Below are positions 34,573 through 42,707 of a stretch of 64,000 bases of DNA, piece after piece. The number at the start of each line of letters is the position of its first letter. Positions within the stretch are counted from its first letter, which is position 1. Location: positions 1 to 64,000 of the forward strand of contig CAMJQC010000007.1 of NCBI GenBank assembly GCA_946407975.1. The letters run 5' to 3'. The translations under genes and the position numbers were made by a program. A model generated the notes under the pieces. That model was not told the DNA's origin. It saw only the letters and a list, made by a program, of their open reading frames with translations, and did no database searches. This DNA is from an uncultured Bacteroidales bacterium (GTDB lineage Bacteria; Bacteroidota; Bacteroidia; Bacteroidales; F082).

Positions 34573-35484
34573 ATGATAGAAAAACAGTGTACGCTTAAAA
34601 ATAAAGTCAGTGTCCGCGGAGCGGGCCTTCATACTCGCCAATGCGGTACGCTGACATTCAATCCTGCACCTGTGAATACAGGAATCCGTTTCCGCAGAAT
34701 TGATCTGGAGAATCAACCAATTATTGAAGCCGACGTAGATAATGTCATCGATACCACGCGTGGTACTACGCTGGGTAAAGGTGGCGTCAAAATCTATACG
34801 GTGGAGCATGTGCTTGCTTCCCTCCGTGGCATGGGAGTTGACAATGTCTTGATTGACATCGATGTGGAGGAAACACCTATAATGGATGGCAGCGGAAGAA
34901 AATACGTTGAAGCCATCCGAAAGGCAGGCGTCGTAAAACAGAAAGCCAAACGCGAATATCTCGTCATCACAGAACCTATTTCTTATCGTAATGATGTCTT
35001 GGGCATTGAGCTTACGATTGTGCCTAGCGACACTTTCATGGTCGATGTTACGGTGAAGTACAATACGAAAGTGCTTGATGAACAAAGCGCTTCGTTACAT
35101 GATCTGAATGACTTTGAAACAGAGATTGCACCATGCCGTACTTTCGTGTTCCTGCATGAACTAGAGACATTGCTGAGCCGTAATCTGATTAAAGGTGGTG
35201 ACCTGACCAATGCCATCGTGTTTGTCAATAAAAATGTGTCTTCAGAAGAGCTTGACCATATTGCTGCTTTCTTTAAGAAACCCAAGGTCACTGTCAAGGA
35301 GGATGGCATCTTGAATAATGTTGACCTTTATTTTGACAATGAGCCCGCCCGCCACAAGTTGCTTGATATTATTGGTGACCTGACACTCGTTGGAAAGCCT
35401 ATCAAAGGTCATGTGATTGCTTATAAGCCTGGCCATTTTTCCAACACGGCTTTTGCGAGAAAGATTAAGCATTCATTGCTGTAA
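34573..35484 (+). CDS. lpxC: UDP-3-O-acyl-GlcNAc deacetylase LpxC, without a FabZ domain
   Basis: Zinc deacetylase catalysing the committed step of lipid A synthesis. From ATG 34573 it has 303 residues: VSVRGAGLHTRQCGTLTF at the start, catalytic/metal TVEHVLASLRGM (Glu-His pair), DGSGRKYVEAI, and RHKLLDIIGDL with the second His and Asp of the zinc site. In most Bacteroidota LpxC is the N-terminal half of a protein of about 460 residues fused to FabZ. Here the frame ends just after the LpxC domain (ARKIKHSLL) and a terminator follows. The track's TTG start (34567) adds two residues and is unlikely. Confidence 0.93.
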   Translation: MIEKQCTLKNKVSVRGAGLHTRQCGTLTFNPAPVNTGIRFRRIDLENQPIIEADVDNVIDTTRGTTLGKGGVKIYTVEHVLASLRGMGVDNVLIDIDVEETPIMDGSGRKYVEAIRKAGVVKQKAKREYLVITEPISYRNDVLGIELTIVPSDTFMVDVTVKYNTKVLDEQSASLHDLNDFETEIAPCRTFVFLHELETLLSRNLIKGGDLTNAIVFVNKNVSSEELDHIAAFFKKPKVTVKEDGILNNVDLYFDNEPARHKLLDIIGDLTLVGKPIKGHVIAYKPGHFSNTAFARKIKHSLL

Positions 35485-35511
35485 GGATATCTTCCTTCGA
35501 GGATAAAAAAG

Positions 35512-35543
35512 CATGCCTTGGTTCTGATTTGAACCGAGGTATG
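35512..35543 (+). terminator. Terminator of lpxC
   Basis: CATGCCTTGGTTC pairs with GAACCGAGGTATG (two G-T pairs) around a six-base loop, followed by eight T. It separates lpxC from lpxA transcription. Confidence 0.82.
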
Positions 35544-35554
35544 TTTTTTTTACC

Positions 35555-35562
35555 TACTTTTG
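35555..35562 (+). promoter_or_regulatory. Promoter -7 element of lpxA
   Basis: TACTTTTG lies between the lpxC terminator and the lpxA ATG (35577), leaving a leader of roughly 10 bases. It rules out the track start at 35529, which lies inside the terminator. Confidence 0.58.
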
Positions 35563-35576
35563 TACTTTATTTTGAA

Positions 35577-36371
35577 ATGATGAATCAACCTTTAGCATAT
35601 ATTCATCCCAATGCAAAGATTGCTGAGGATGTCAAGATAGAGCCTTTCGCTTGGATTGGCGAAGATGTTGAAATTGGATCCGGTACATGGGTCGGACCGA
35701 ATGTGACCATCATGGATGGGGCACGTATTGGTAAGAATTGCAAGATTTTTCCAGGTGCCGTCGTGTCGGCTATCCCGCAGGATTTGAAATATAAGGGCGA
35801 GACCACCTATTGCTATATCGGTGATGGCACGACAATCCGTGAGTCAGCGACGGTGAATAAGGGTACGGCCGCTAGCGGGAAGACAGTGGTGGGCAAAAAT
35901 TGCTTGCTGATGGCCTTCACCCATGTGGCACACGACTGCTATCTTGGCGATAACGTGATTATGGCCAATGCCGCTAGTCTGGCAGGTCACATTGTCGTTG
36001 ACGACTGGGCCATCTTTGGAGGCCTTTCCGCCGTATCGCAGTTCTGCCGCATTGGTGCCCATGTCATGATCTCGGGGGGCGCTATGGTCAACAAGGACAT
36101 TCCTCCTTTTGTTCGCACGGGCACGGGTTATCCCGTTTCTTTTGCCGGCGTGAACTCCATCGGCCTGATGCGCCGTGGCTTCACACGTGAGCGTATTAAC
36201 GCCATCCAAGATGTCTATCGCGTGATTTATAGTGTCGGGATGAACGTGTCGCAGTCGGTGCAATATGTAAAGGAAAACCTGCCTGATTCAGAAGACCTTC
36301 AGGCCATCCTCGGATTTATCGAAAGCTCCAAGGTGGGCATCATGAAGAAGTCGGTCAGCGAGGAGATATGA
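35577..36371 (+). CDS. lpxA: Acyl-ACP--UDP-GlcNAc O-acyltransferase LpxA
   Basis: First enzyme of lipid A synthesis, transferring a 3-hydroxyacyl chain to UDP-GlcNAc. The 264 residues (ATG 35577, or 35580 one codon later) start (M)MNQPLAYIHPNAKIAEDV. They form a left-handed beta-helix with the catalytic His in LLMAFTHVAHDCYLGDNV and end in the helical domain (RRGFTRERINAIQDVYR). The gene overlaps the end of the convergent NadR-glycosyltransferase gene by 17 bases. Confidence 0.94.
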   Translation: MMNQPLAYIHPNAKIAEDVKIEPFAWIGEDVEIGSGTWVGPNVTIMDGARIGKNCKIFPGAVVSAIPQDLKYKGETTYCYIGDGTTIRESATVNKGTAASGKTVVGKNCLLMAFTHVAHDCYLGDNVIMANAASLAGHIVVDDWAIFGGLSAVSQFCRIGAHVMISGGAMVNKDIPPFVRTGTGYPVSFAGVNSIGLMRRGFTRERINAIQDVYRVIYSVGMNVSQSVQYVKENLPDSEDLQAILGFIESSKVGIMKKSVSEEI

Positions 36372-38001
36372 TGTCTTGATACCATCGGGTGAGCAATTGC
36401 CCGATTTTCTCGTATCCATATTGGTCTACAACAGCCTTTCGCAACAGGTCGGAAGGGTATTGGATGTACCTTTCGCACATCTTTCCCATGGCCTCGGTCA
36501 GTGCCTCGACATTTTGAGTCGGGACCAAAATGCCGTTTGATGCATTGATGACTTCAGGAGCACACCCGACATGGGTGCTGACCACAGGCACGCCGCACAT
36601 CAAGGCTTCTATGATGACGATGGAAGCGGTTTCGTAGTTGCTCGAAAGCACGAAGAAATCGCCTGTGGCAAGTTCGTTCACGAGATCTTGCCCCTCGAGC
36701 ACGCCGGTAAACCTGACTATATCATTTAGATGTAGCTCGCCGGCTTTCTTTCGCATGCGTTCATAGTCGATACCGTCGCCGATAAGCACAGCCTGATAGG
36801 CTATGCCTTTTGCCTTGAGCTTGTAAAGCGCCTGTAATAGTCCTGTGATGTTTTTGGATTTGTCCTCAAAACAACTGACATGCACGATTTTAGGAATGGC
36901 ATTCTGATGCGGCTGCGGCTTGAAAAGGTTGCTGTCCACTACATTTTGGAGCAGTGCCCAATGCTCGTTTTCTAAGCCATGACTTTTCATGGCTTGCGAC
37001 AGATTCGCATTGACAGTGGTCACCATTGCAGCTTCTCTTACAACAGTCCGTGTGAGCTTCTTTCTTAGCCATCCGCTATATGCGTTGCCTGGAAGGTAAC
37101 GGGACCAGTGTTCGGTGATGAGGTAAGGCGTGCCGTTTTTTCTTTTTTCACGAAGAGCGATTAGCCCCATCCGTGTCAGCACGTGGACATGAATTAGGTC
37201 TGCCTTTCCTGCTAACTGAAGACCTTTTTGGCAAGCCTTGAAGAATCGCCATACGGACAAAAGCTTATTGGCTTTTTTGTAATAGATGCGGATGGTGTCG
37301 ACCCCTCGTTCCATACTCCGTTCAATGTCGAATGTGTCTTTGGCGCTGGCATCGGCATGGACGTAAACAACGCTAACATTGTTGTAGAGCGCGGCTGCTT
37401 CGGCATGACGTTGTACAAACAGGCCGAACATTGGGTCGTATTTATGAGGATACCACCTTGCCAGAAAAACGATATGTCGTTGCTTTTCGCTCATTTCTTT
37501 TATGGCCTCGATGGCTTTATTCGTCCTGGCTTGTCCAGTTCCTGAGATGATGCGGTAGTTGGCATCCAGCTCGTCTAAAGCCTTCAAATAGAGTGCAAAT
37601 ATAGCTTTTCTTTCATTCAAGTCGGGATTTTCGCGCATCGGATCGAAAGCCCACTCCAGATCGGTGTCGCAAAGCAAGTATAAATCGAAATGCTGGCTAT
37701 TGACGATATTATTGATTTCTTTTGGAATGGTATGAAAGACATATTCGCACCATACCTTGTTGACGATGCCTTCAGTATCGCTGATGAGCATTTCCGGTTG
37801 ACTCGCTTCGAAAGATTCAATGTGCCGCTGTTGTCCTTGGGCTATGGCGACTACGTCGTGAATGTCGTACGGGCGATGAAGGCCAGCAAGGTATTCTCTT
37901 GAGTATTCTGAGACGATTTTGGCATTAAAATGTGCTCCCAGTTGTTGGCAAAGGGTCGATTTGCCCGTCGATTCGGGTCCGATGACAGCGATTTTAAGCA
38001 T
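36355..38001 (-). CDS. Fusion: NadR-like nicotinamide ribonucleoside kinase + GT4 glycosyltransferase
   Basis: A 548-residue two-part protein. Residues 1-169 are a NadR-type kinase (P-loop IGPESTGKST at 7-16, SEYSREYL, and DLYLLCDTDLEWAFDPMREN), expected to phosphorylate nicotinamide riboside. Residues 170-548 are a GT-B glycosyltransferase of family 4 (VFLARWYPHKYDPMFG, LIHVHVLTRMG, and the EX7E motif in SSNYETASIVIIEALMCG). At the joint an in-frame ATG (37494) starts MSEKQRHIVFLARW, a natural GT start, and ATGA is present there. The two genes may therefore have been fused by losing a frame shift, or the GT may also start internally. pnuC directly upstream overlaps by eight bases and supports the kinase role. 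Confidence 0.85.
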   Translation of the reverse strand: MLKIAVIGPESTGKSTLCQQLGAHFNAKIVSEYSREYLAGLHRPYDIHDVVAIAQGQQRHIESFEASQPEMLISDTEGIVNKVWCEYVFHTIPKEINNIVNSQHFDLYLLCDTDLEWAFDPMRENPDLNERKAIFALYLKALDELDANYRIISGTGQARTNKAIEAIKEMSEKQRHIVFLARWYPHKYDPMFGLFVQRHAEAAALYNNVSVVYVHADASAKDTFDIERSMERGVDTIRIYYKKANKLLSVWRFFKACQKGLQLAGKADLIHVHVLTRMGLIALREKRKNGTPYLITEHWSRYLPGNAYSGWLRKKLTRTVVREAAMVTTVNANLSQAMKSHGLENEHWALLQNVVDSNLFKPQPHQNAIPKIVHVSCFEDKSKNITGLLQALYKLKAKGIAYQAVLIGDGIDYERMRKKAGELHLNDIVRFTGVLEGQDLVNELATGDFFVLSSNYETASIVIIEALMCGVPVVSTHVGCAPEVINASNGILVPTQNVEALTEAMGKMCERYIQYPSDLLRKAVVDQYGYEKIGQLLTRWYQDIISPR

Positions 38002-38593
38002 TTTTCAAGGCCTCCTTTCTCCAGGCGATGAGGCCAGCGACAGCGATGAGGAAGAAGACGAGATACTGTATGCTGGTAAGGACAAGACCTTTGTAAATAT
38101 ATAGGGGAATGCTGATGCCGTCGGCAACGAGGTAATATATCCAGTTTTCCACCTTTTTCTGGGTGGTGAGATACATGGCCAAAACGCAAAGTGAAGAGGT
38201 AAAGGCGTCGATGATGGGGACGTCGCTGTCGGTGAACCTGGTTAGGATGAAGGATAGGATTACAAACAGGGCAAAGGCTATGGCGATGCTGCCCCAACGA
38301 TGGCGTCGGTCTTGGAAAGTGACTTGCAGCCGTTCGGTCTTGCTTTCTTTATGAGGCCTAAGCCAGTTGTACCAACCGTAAACGCTCATGATGAAATACA
38401 CGGCATTGATGCCCATATCGGCATACAGCTTTGCGTTGAAGCAGATATAGACATAAATCAGCACACTGATGATGCCAATGGGGAAGACGAGGATGTTCTC
38501 TTTCTTGCCAAGCCATATGCTGAGGATGCCGGTGATGGCGGCTATGGCCTCGAGCCACGAGGTCTGCATGATGTCTTGGACGAGCGTCTCCAT
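37994..38593 (-). CDS. pnuC: Nicotinamide riboside transporter PnuC
   Basis: An inner-membrane facilitator for nicotinamide riboside, trapped inside by the NadR-type kinase encoded next. The 199 residues have about seven hydrophobic segments and the family signatures GKKENILVFPIGIISVLIYVYI and VYGWYNWLRP, then WIYYLVADGISIPLYIYKGL. It overlaps the kinase fusion gene by eight bases and lies one base after lolA, so ftsK-lolA-pnuC-nadR/GT form one operon. Confidence 0.92.
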   Translation of the reverse strand: METLVQDIMQTSWLEAIAAITGILSIWLGKKENILVFPIGIISVLIYVYICFNAKLYADMGINAVYFIMSVYGWYNWLRPHKESKTERLQVTFQDRRHRWGSIAIAFALFVILSFILTRFTDSDVPIIDAFTSSLCVLAMYLTTQKKVENWIYYLVADGISIPLYIYKGLVLTSIQYLVFFLIAVAGLIAWRKEALKNA

Positions 38594-38594
38594 A

Positions 38595-39221
38595 TTATCG
38601 CATGTCGATGACTTCGGTCTTAGGATGTGCCTTGGTGTCGAAAGTAAAGAAATCAGCTTTCAAGGTCTGATCGAAGATGGTCTTTTTAATGTCGAAGGTG
38701 ATGATATTGCCGTTTCCATCGTCAAGTTCTGCACTTACGATTTCGTGCTTTGCCTCATCGATTTTTACCAAAACCTGTTCGAATTCGCCTTTTGGGTTGG
38801 TCATTTCAACGGCTTTGATGCCTTTTTCGCCACATTTGACGTACTTCATTCCGTAGTCTTTGTCGTAAGTGGTGAGGATCTTGATGGGCGTGATGAGCGT
38901 TTCGTCGCCGCTGGCGTCACCTACCATCACTTCGTCGTCTTCAATGAGGTAATTCCACAGCGTAGTGCCGTCAGAGATCATATGCTGGTCTTCCATCTCG
39001 ATGCGATAGGCTTTGCCTTGCAACGTGGCTTTGCCTTCATGTTTTTCGTTGATGAGGGCGGCGCCATTGGTGATGGTATATTCGAATACAAGCTCTACGT
39101 TGTTGTGAGCGTTGATCTTATCGACGGTTTTCTTTACGAGTTCGCTTGCCGTTATTTGGGCGTAGGAAAGGCCTGTAAGCAGACTGGCTGCGAAAAGCAA
39201 GAAGATGCGAAGTTTTTTCAT
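38595..39221 (-). CDS. lolA: LolA-like outer-membrane lipoprotein carrier
   Basis: A periplasmic carrier expected to ferry lipoproteins from the inner to the outer membrane. The 208 residues have a signal peptide (cleavage after LSYAQ), then the open-barrel LolA fold pattern: VFEYTITNG, KATLQGKAYRIEMEDQHMIS, DGTTLWNYLIEDDEV and ADFFTFDTKAHPKTEVID. Position next to ftsK is the same as in many other bacteria and supports the call. It lies 21 bases after ftsK. Confidence 0.85.
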   Translation of the reverse strand: MKKLRIFLLFAASLLTGLSYAQITASELVKKTVDKINAHNNVELVFEYTITNGAALINEKHEGKATLQGKAYRIEMEDQHMISDGTTLWNYLIEDDEVMVGDASGDETLITPIKILTTYDKDYGMKYVKCGEKGIKAVEMTNPKGEFEQVLVKIDEAKHEIVSAELDDGNGNIITFDIKKTIFDQTLKADFFTFDTKAHPKTEVIDMR

Positions 39222-39242
39222 GGCATTTCGATATTGCTGGAA

Positions 39243-41888
39243 TCAGATTCCATTGTCTTTGTTTCTGATATCTTGCAAAATCTGTTCCAAAGCGAATTCG
39301 TTAGCCACTTTTACCTCACGTGACTTGCTTCCTGAGAAAGGTCCGACGATGCCGGCGGCTTCCAACTGGTCGATGATGCGGCCTGCACGGTTGTAGCCGA
39401 GTTTCAGTTTGCGTTGGATCATAGAAGTGGATCCTTGCTGAGTCTGTACTACAATACGGGCGGCTTCTTCGAAGAGGGAATCCCGTTCGCCATTGTCGTC
39501 ATCATTTTCACCTATGCTGGAATCGTCTTCGGGCACTTCAGGTAACGGGAAGGCTTCTGAATAACCACGTTGGGCACCGATGAACTCCGTGATTTCCTTG
39601 ACTTCAGGTGTGTCGATGAAGGCGCATTGCAAACGGACCAGGTCGTTACCCGTAGAGACGAGCATGTCGCCGCGACCGATAAGCTGATTGGCTCCGCTCT
39701 GGTCGAGGATGGTCTTGGAGTCGACAGCCGAGATGACACGGAAGGCGATGCGGGCGGGGAAGTTGGCCTTGATGGAGCCGGTGATGACGTTGACGGAAGG
39801 ACGTTGCGTCGCAATGATGAGGTGGATGCCGATGGCACGGGCCAATTGGGCCAGACGGGCGATAGGGGCTTCCACATCGCGGCCTGCCGTCATGATGAGG
39901 TCGCAGAACTCGTCGATGATGAGTACGATATAGGGAAGATAATGGTGACCCTCGGTCGGCAAGAGCCGACGTGATTTGAATTTCTCATTGTATTCAATGA
40001 TGTTGCGGCACTCGGCGGCCTTGAGAAGGTCATAGCGGTTGTCCATCTCGATGCAGAGTGAGTTGAGTGTGCGCACCACTTTTTTGACATCGGAGATGAT
40101 GGCATCGGCTTCGTCGGGCAGTTTGGCCAGATAGTGACGCTCAATCTTGTTGAAGAGTGTCAACTCTACTTTCTTTGGGTCCACCATGACGAACTTCAAT
40201 TCGGCGGGGTGCTTGCTGTAGAGTAACGATGCGATGATGGCGTTAAGGCCGACGGATTTGCCCATGCCGGTAGCGCCTGCCATCAGGATGTGCGGCATCT
40301 TGGCCAGGTCGAAGACATACGTCTCATTGGAGATGGTCTTGCCGATAGCGCATGGCAGGGCGAATTTCGAGTTTTGGAACTTCTCCGAGCTGAGCACGCT
40401 CTTCATCGAGACGGTCTCGGGCTTGCTGTTTGGCACCTCAATGCCGATGGTGCCCTTGCCTGGGATAGGGGCGATGATTCGGATGCCTAGGGCGGCCAAA
40501 CTCAGAGCAATGTCGTCTTCCAGATTCTTGATTTTCGAGATGCGGACACCCGCAGCTGGGACGATTTCATACAGCGTAACAGTAGGGCCGATGGTTGCCT
40601 TGATCTTGTCGATGGCAATGCCATAGTTGGCAAGCGTCTCCACGATTTTGTTCTTGTTGGCTTCCAGTTCTTCGTTGTCGATGCCGGTCTTCTTGTCGCC
40701 ATAATCTTTGAGCATGTCGAGTGTGGGGAACTTGTAATCACGCAACTCGTATCTCGGATCAAAAGGCGTGTCGAGCGTGAAATGCTCTATCGGGGTTTCT
40801 TTGTTCACCTCAACGGTTTTCTCTTCTTGCGTCTTTTCAATGACCAGTTCTACTTTGTTGTCGCTTTCGCCAACATTAATGGCTGCGGAAACATTTGGGT
40901 TTGTAAGGGGAGTCTCGTTGCTCGGAATTGTTTCAGAGACAACGGAACGGAATCTGTTTTCTAAAGGGTTGTGCCCGTCATCTTCGGTATTGGCCACTTC
41001 CATCTCCACGTCTTTAATGGTGCTGGTGACGGGTGGGAAACGTCCTTCTTCGTCCAGGTTTTCTTCAGGATTCGTATAGGTGTTGTCTTCTTCGTTTTCT
41101 TCAGCTTCGGAATCGTTTTCTGCGGAAGTGTCATAATAGGTGTTTCCTTCTTGCTGAATTCGCTCCAGCCTTTTCTGCTCCCTTTTTTCACGGAGGTTCC
41201 TGAAGTATTTGAAGGTGATGTTGAACTCGTAGATGGCATAGATCAGGAAGGTGAAGATAAGCGTAAGGATTACGCCAACTTTGCCGATGTAATTTAACAG
41301 GTTGAGGTTGATCCATCGTCCGACAGCTCCACCAAGAATAGCGCATTTTGGCGCAGACATCGAAACGAAAGCGAAAAACAAAGGTAGCCAAACCAATCCG
41401 AGCAGAGCATATTTCCATACGTTCCACATCTTGATACGCGTACCCACAGTGATCCTAAGTCCGATAAGCGCAAGCAGGTAAACGAAGAAGAATGCGCCGA
41501 TGCCGAACGATTCCTTGACCAGGGTTTCGCCCAGCCAAGATCCAACTCTACCTGTACGGTTGCTGATTTTAAGGGCCTGGTCAAAAATCTGGTTTCCAAA
41601 TTCCTGATGATGGCCGCTATAGAAACTCATAAAATAGGATACAAGGGCAAAGGCGAGAAAAATGGCGAGCAGAATGAACAATATGCCGACGATCTTCCAA
41701 ATTCTTCCGTCGGCGGACTTTCTTTCTTTTTTCTTTTTCTCTTGCTTGGCTGACTTCATGGCCTTTTTTTCAGCCTCGCTTTTTTTGTTTTTGCCTGCGT
41801 TTTTTTTACTTTCTTCCTCAATCTTGATCAAATCCTGACCAGATGAATTGCGAAAGGTGTTTTCTTTTTTTGGCTTATCTGCTCCCAT
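39243..41888 (-). CDS. ftsK: DNA translocase FtsK
   Basis: Septal DNA motor that moves chromosomes and helps dimer resolution. The 881 residues have a Lys-rich cytosolic start, about four transmembrane helices (roughly 65-210) and an acidic linker (to about 380). The RecA-like motor carries Walker A AGATGMGKSVG (near 537) and Walker B VLIIDEFCDLIM, and the C-terminal gamma winged helix is KLGYNRAGRIIDQLEAAGIVG. The first helices match the Bacteroidota FtsK membrane domain. It is the first gene of the operon with lolA, pnuC and the kinase fusion. Confidence 0.95.
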   Translation of the reverse strand: MGADKPKKENTFRNSSGQDLIKIEEESKKNAGKNKKSEAEKKAMKSAKQEKKKKERKSADGRIWKIVGILFILLAIFLAFALVSYFMSFYSGHHQEFGNQIFDQALKISNRTGRVGSWLGETLVKESFGIGAFFFVYLLALIGLRITVGTRIKMWNVWKYALLGLVWLPLFFAFVSMSAPKCAILGGAVGRWINLNLLNYIGKVGVILTLIFTFLIYAIYEFNITFKYFRNLREKREQKRLERIQQEGNTYYDTSAENDSEAEENEEDNTYTNPEENLDEEGRFPPVTSTIKDVEMEVANTEDDGHNPLENRFRSVVSETIPSNETPLTNPNVSAAINVGESDNKVELVIEKTQEEKTVEVNKETPIEHFTLDTPFDPRYELRDYKFPTLDMLKDYGDKKTGIDNEELEANKNKIVETLANYGIAIDKIKATIGPTVTLYEIVPAAGVRISKIKNLEDDIALSLAALGIRIIAPIPGKGTIGIEVPNSKPETVSMKSVLSSEKFQNSKFALPCAIGKTISNETYVFDLAKMPHILMAGATGMGKSVGLNAIIASLLYSKHPAELKFVMVDPKKVELTLFNKIERHYLAKLPDEADAIISDVKKVVRTLNSLCIEMDNRYDLLKAAECRNIIEYNEKFKSRRLLPTEGHHYLPYIVLIIDEFCDLIMTAGRDVEAPIARLAQLARAIGIHLIIATQRPSVNVITGSIKANFPARIAFRVISAVDSKTILDQSGANQLIGRGDMLVSTGNDLVRLQCAFIDTPEVKEITEFIGAQRGYSEAFPLPEVPEDDSSIGENDDDNGERDSLFEEAARIVVQTQQGSTSMIQRKLKLGYNRAGRIIDQLEAAGIVGPFSGSKSREVKVANEFALEQILQDIRNKDNGI

Positions 41889-41911
41889 TTTTCTTCTTCG
41901 TTAGGAATTTG

Positions 41912-41919
41912 CAAATATA
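41912..41919 (-). promoter_or_regulatory. Promoter -7 element of ftsK
   Basis: The minus strand reads TATATTTG, exact -7 match, 24 bases before the ftsK ATG. Confidence 0.58.
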
Positions 41920-41969
41920 CACAAAATGTTGGTTTTAATAAAACGTGATGTGTGATTTTGGAGCAAAAA

Positions 41970-41997
41970 AAATAGACTGCCGTCTGGCAGTCTATTT
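41970..41997 (-). terminator. Terminator of the parA-to-barrel operon
   Basis: AAATAGACTGCC and GGCAGTCTATTT form a perfect 12-bp stem with a GTCT loop. On the minus strand a T run follows, ending the transcript of the 204-residue barrel gene. Confidence 0.9.
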
Positions 41998-42020
41998 ATT
42001 AATTTTATTATTTCTTAATT

Positions 42021-42635
42021 TTAGAATGCAAAGCCAAGGCCAACGAAGACGCTGTTGGTTTTGATCGTGACGTTGTCGCTCTTATAGAGGTCCAACAGAC
42101 CAAGGCTATAGCCGCCAAACAATTTGAAATTCTGATAGTTGAGCGCAAGGCCGCCCACGCCATTGAGGTTGAAGCGACTGTAATCGCTGTTATCTCCATA
42201 CCAGTTGGTTGTGTTTGTGGTTGCTCCAAGGGGGGAATCGACGGTAGTTTTCGTATTGCCACTTATGGCATAAGTGAGCATAGGACCAATAAAGGGAGCG
42301 ATGTTGATGTCGCGGGTCACGTTGAGACGATAATTAAACATGATCGGTACATCGACGAGGAACTGATTATGAGTCATAGTCGTTTTGACGGTGAGAATCT
42401 CATTGGATTCGCTCTTCGTGTTGAAACGGACTTGTGGTCCGACGGCCACGCCAAAGTTTTTAGCCAAATTGATATCATAAACGAGGTTGGCAAAGAAGCC
42501 CTGGTAATTGGCTGAATTGTCGTTGGTAGTAATAACTTCAGGGGCATAACCAACGTTGACGCTCATTTGTGCCTGCACATTTCCGGCAACGAACATCGCG
42601 GCCAAAATAGCCACTACAGTGAATAACTTTTTCAT
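42021..42635 (-). CDS. Outer-membrane beta-barrel protein
   Basis: A 204-residue barrel with a signal peptide (MKKLFTVVAILAAMFVAG, cleavage after VQAQ), then regular strands (MSVNVGYAPEVITT, FGVAVGPQVRF, NIAPFIGPMLTYAIS, GVGGLALNYQNFKLFGGYS) and a terminal aromatic (VFVGLGFAF). It resembles the OmpA-like/porin-family eight-stranded barrels common in Bacteroidota; function unknown. It follows lepB by 72 bases and ends at a strong terminator, but a separate promoter cannot be excluded. Confidence 0.78.
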   Translation of the reverse strand: MKKLFTVVAILAAMFVAGNVQAQMSVNVGYAPEVITTNDNSANYQGFFANLVYDINLAKNFGVAVGPQVRFNTKSESNEILTVKTTMTHNQFLVDVPIMFNYRLNVTRDINIAPFIGPMLTYAISGNTKTTVDSPLGATTNTTNWYGDNSDYSRFNLNGVGGLALNYQNFKLFGGYSLGLLDLYKSDNVTIKTNSVFVGLGFAF

Positions 42636-42707
42636 TTTGTTTGATTTTAATTAAACGTTTAATTGTTGTTTGTTAAACATTGAAATGTATCAAAAATTGT
42701 TCCAAAA

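Noticed and set aside
39310-39325. CTCACGTGACTT as a parS site
   Set aside because: Shares only the CACGTG centre with the parS consensus and lies within ftsK coding sequence.
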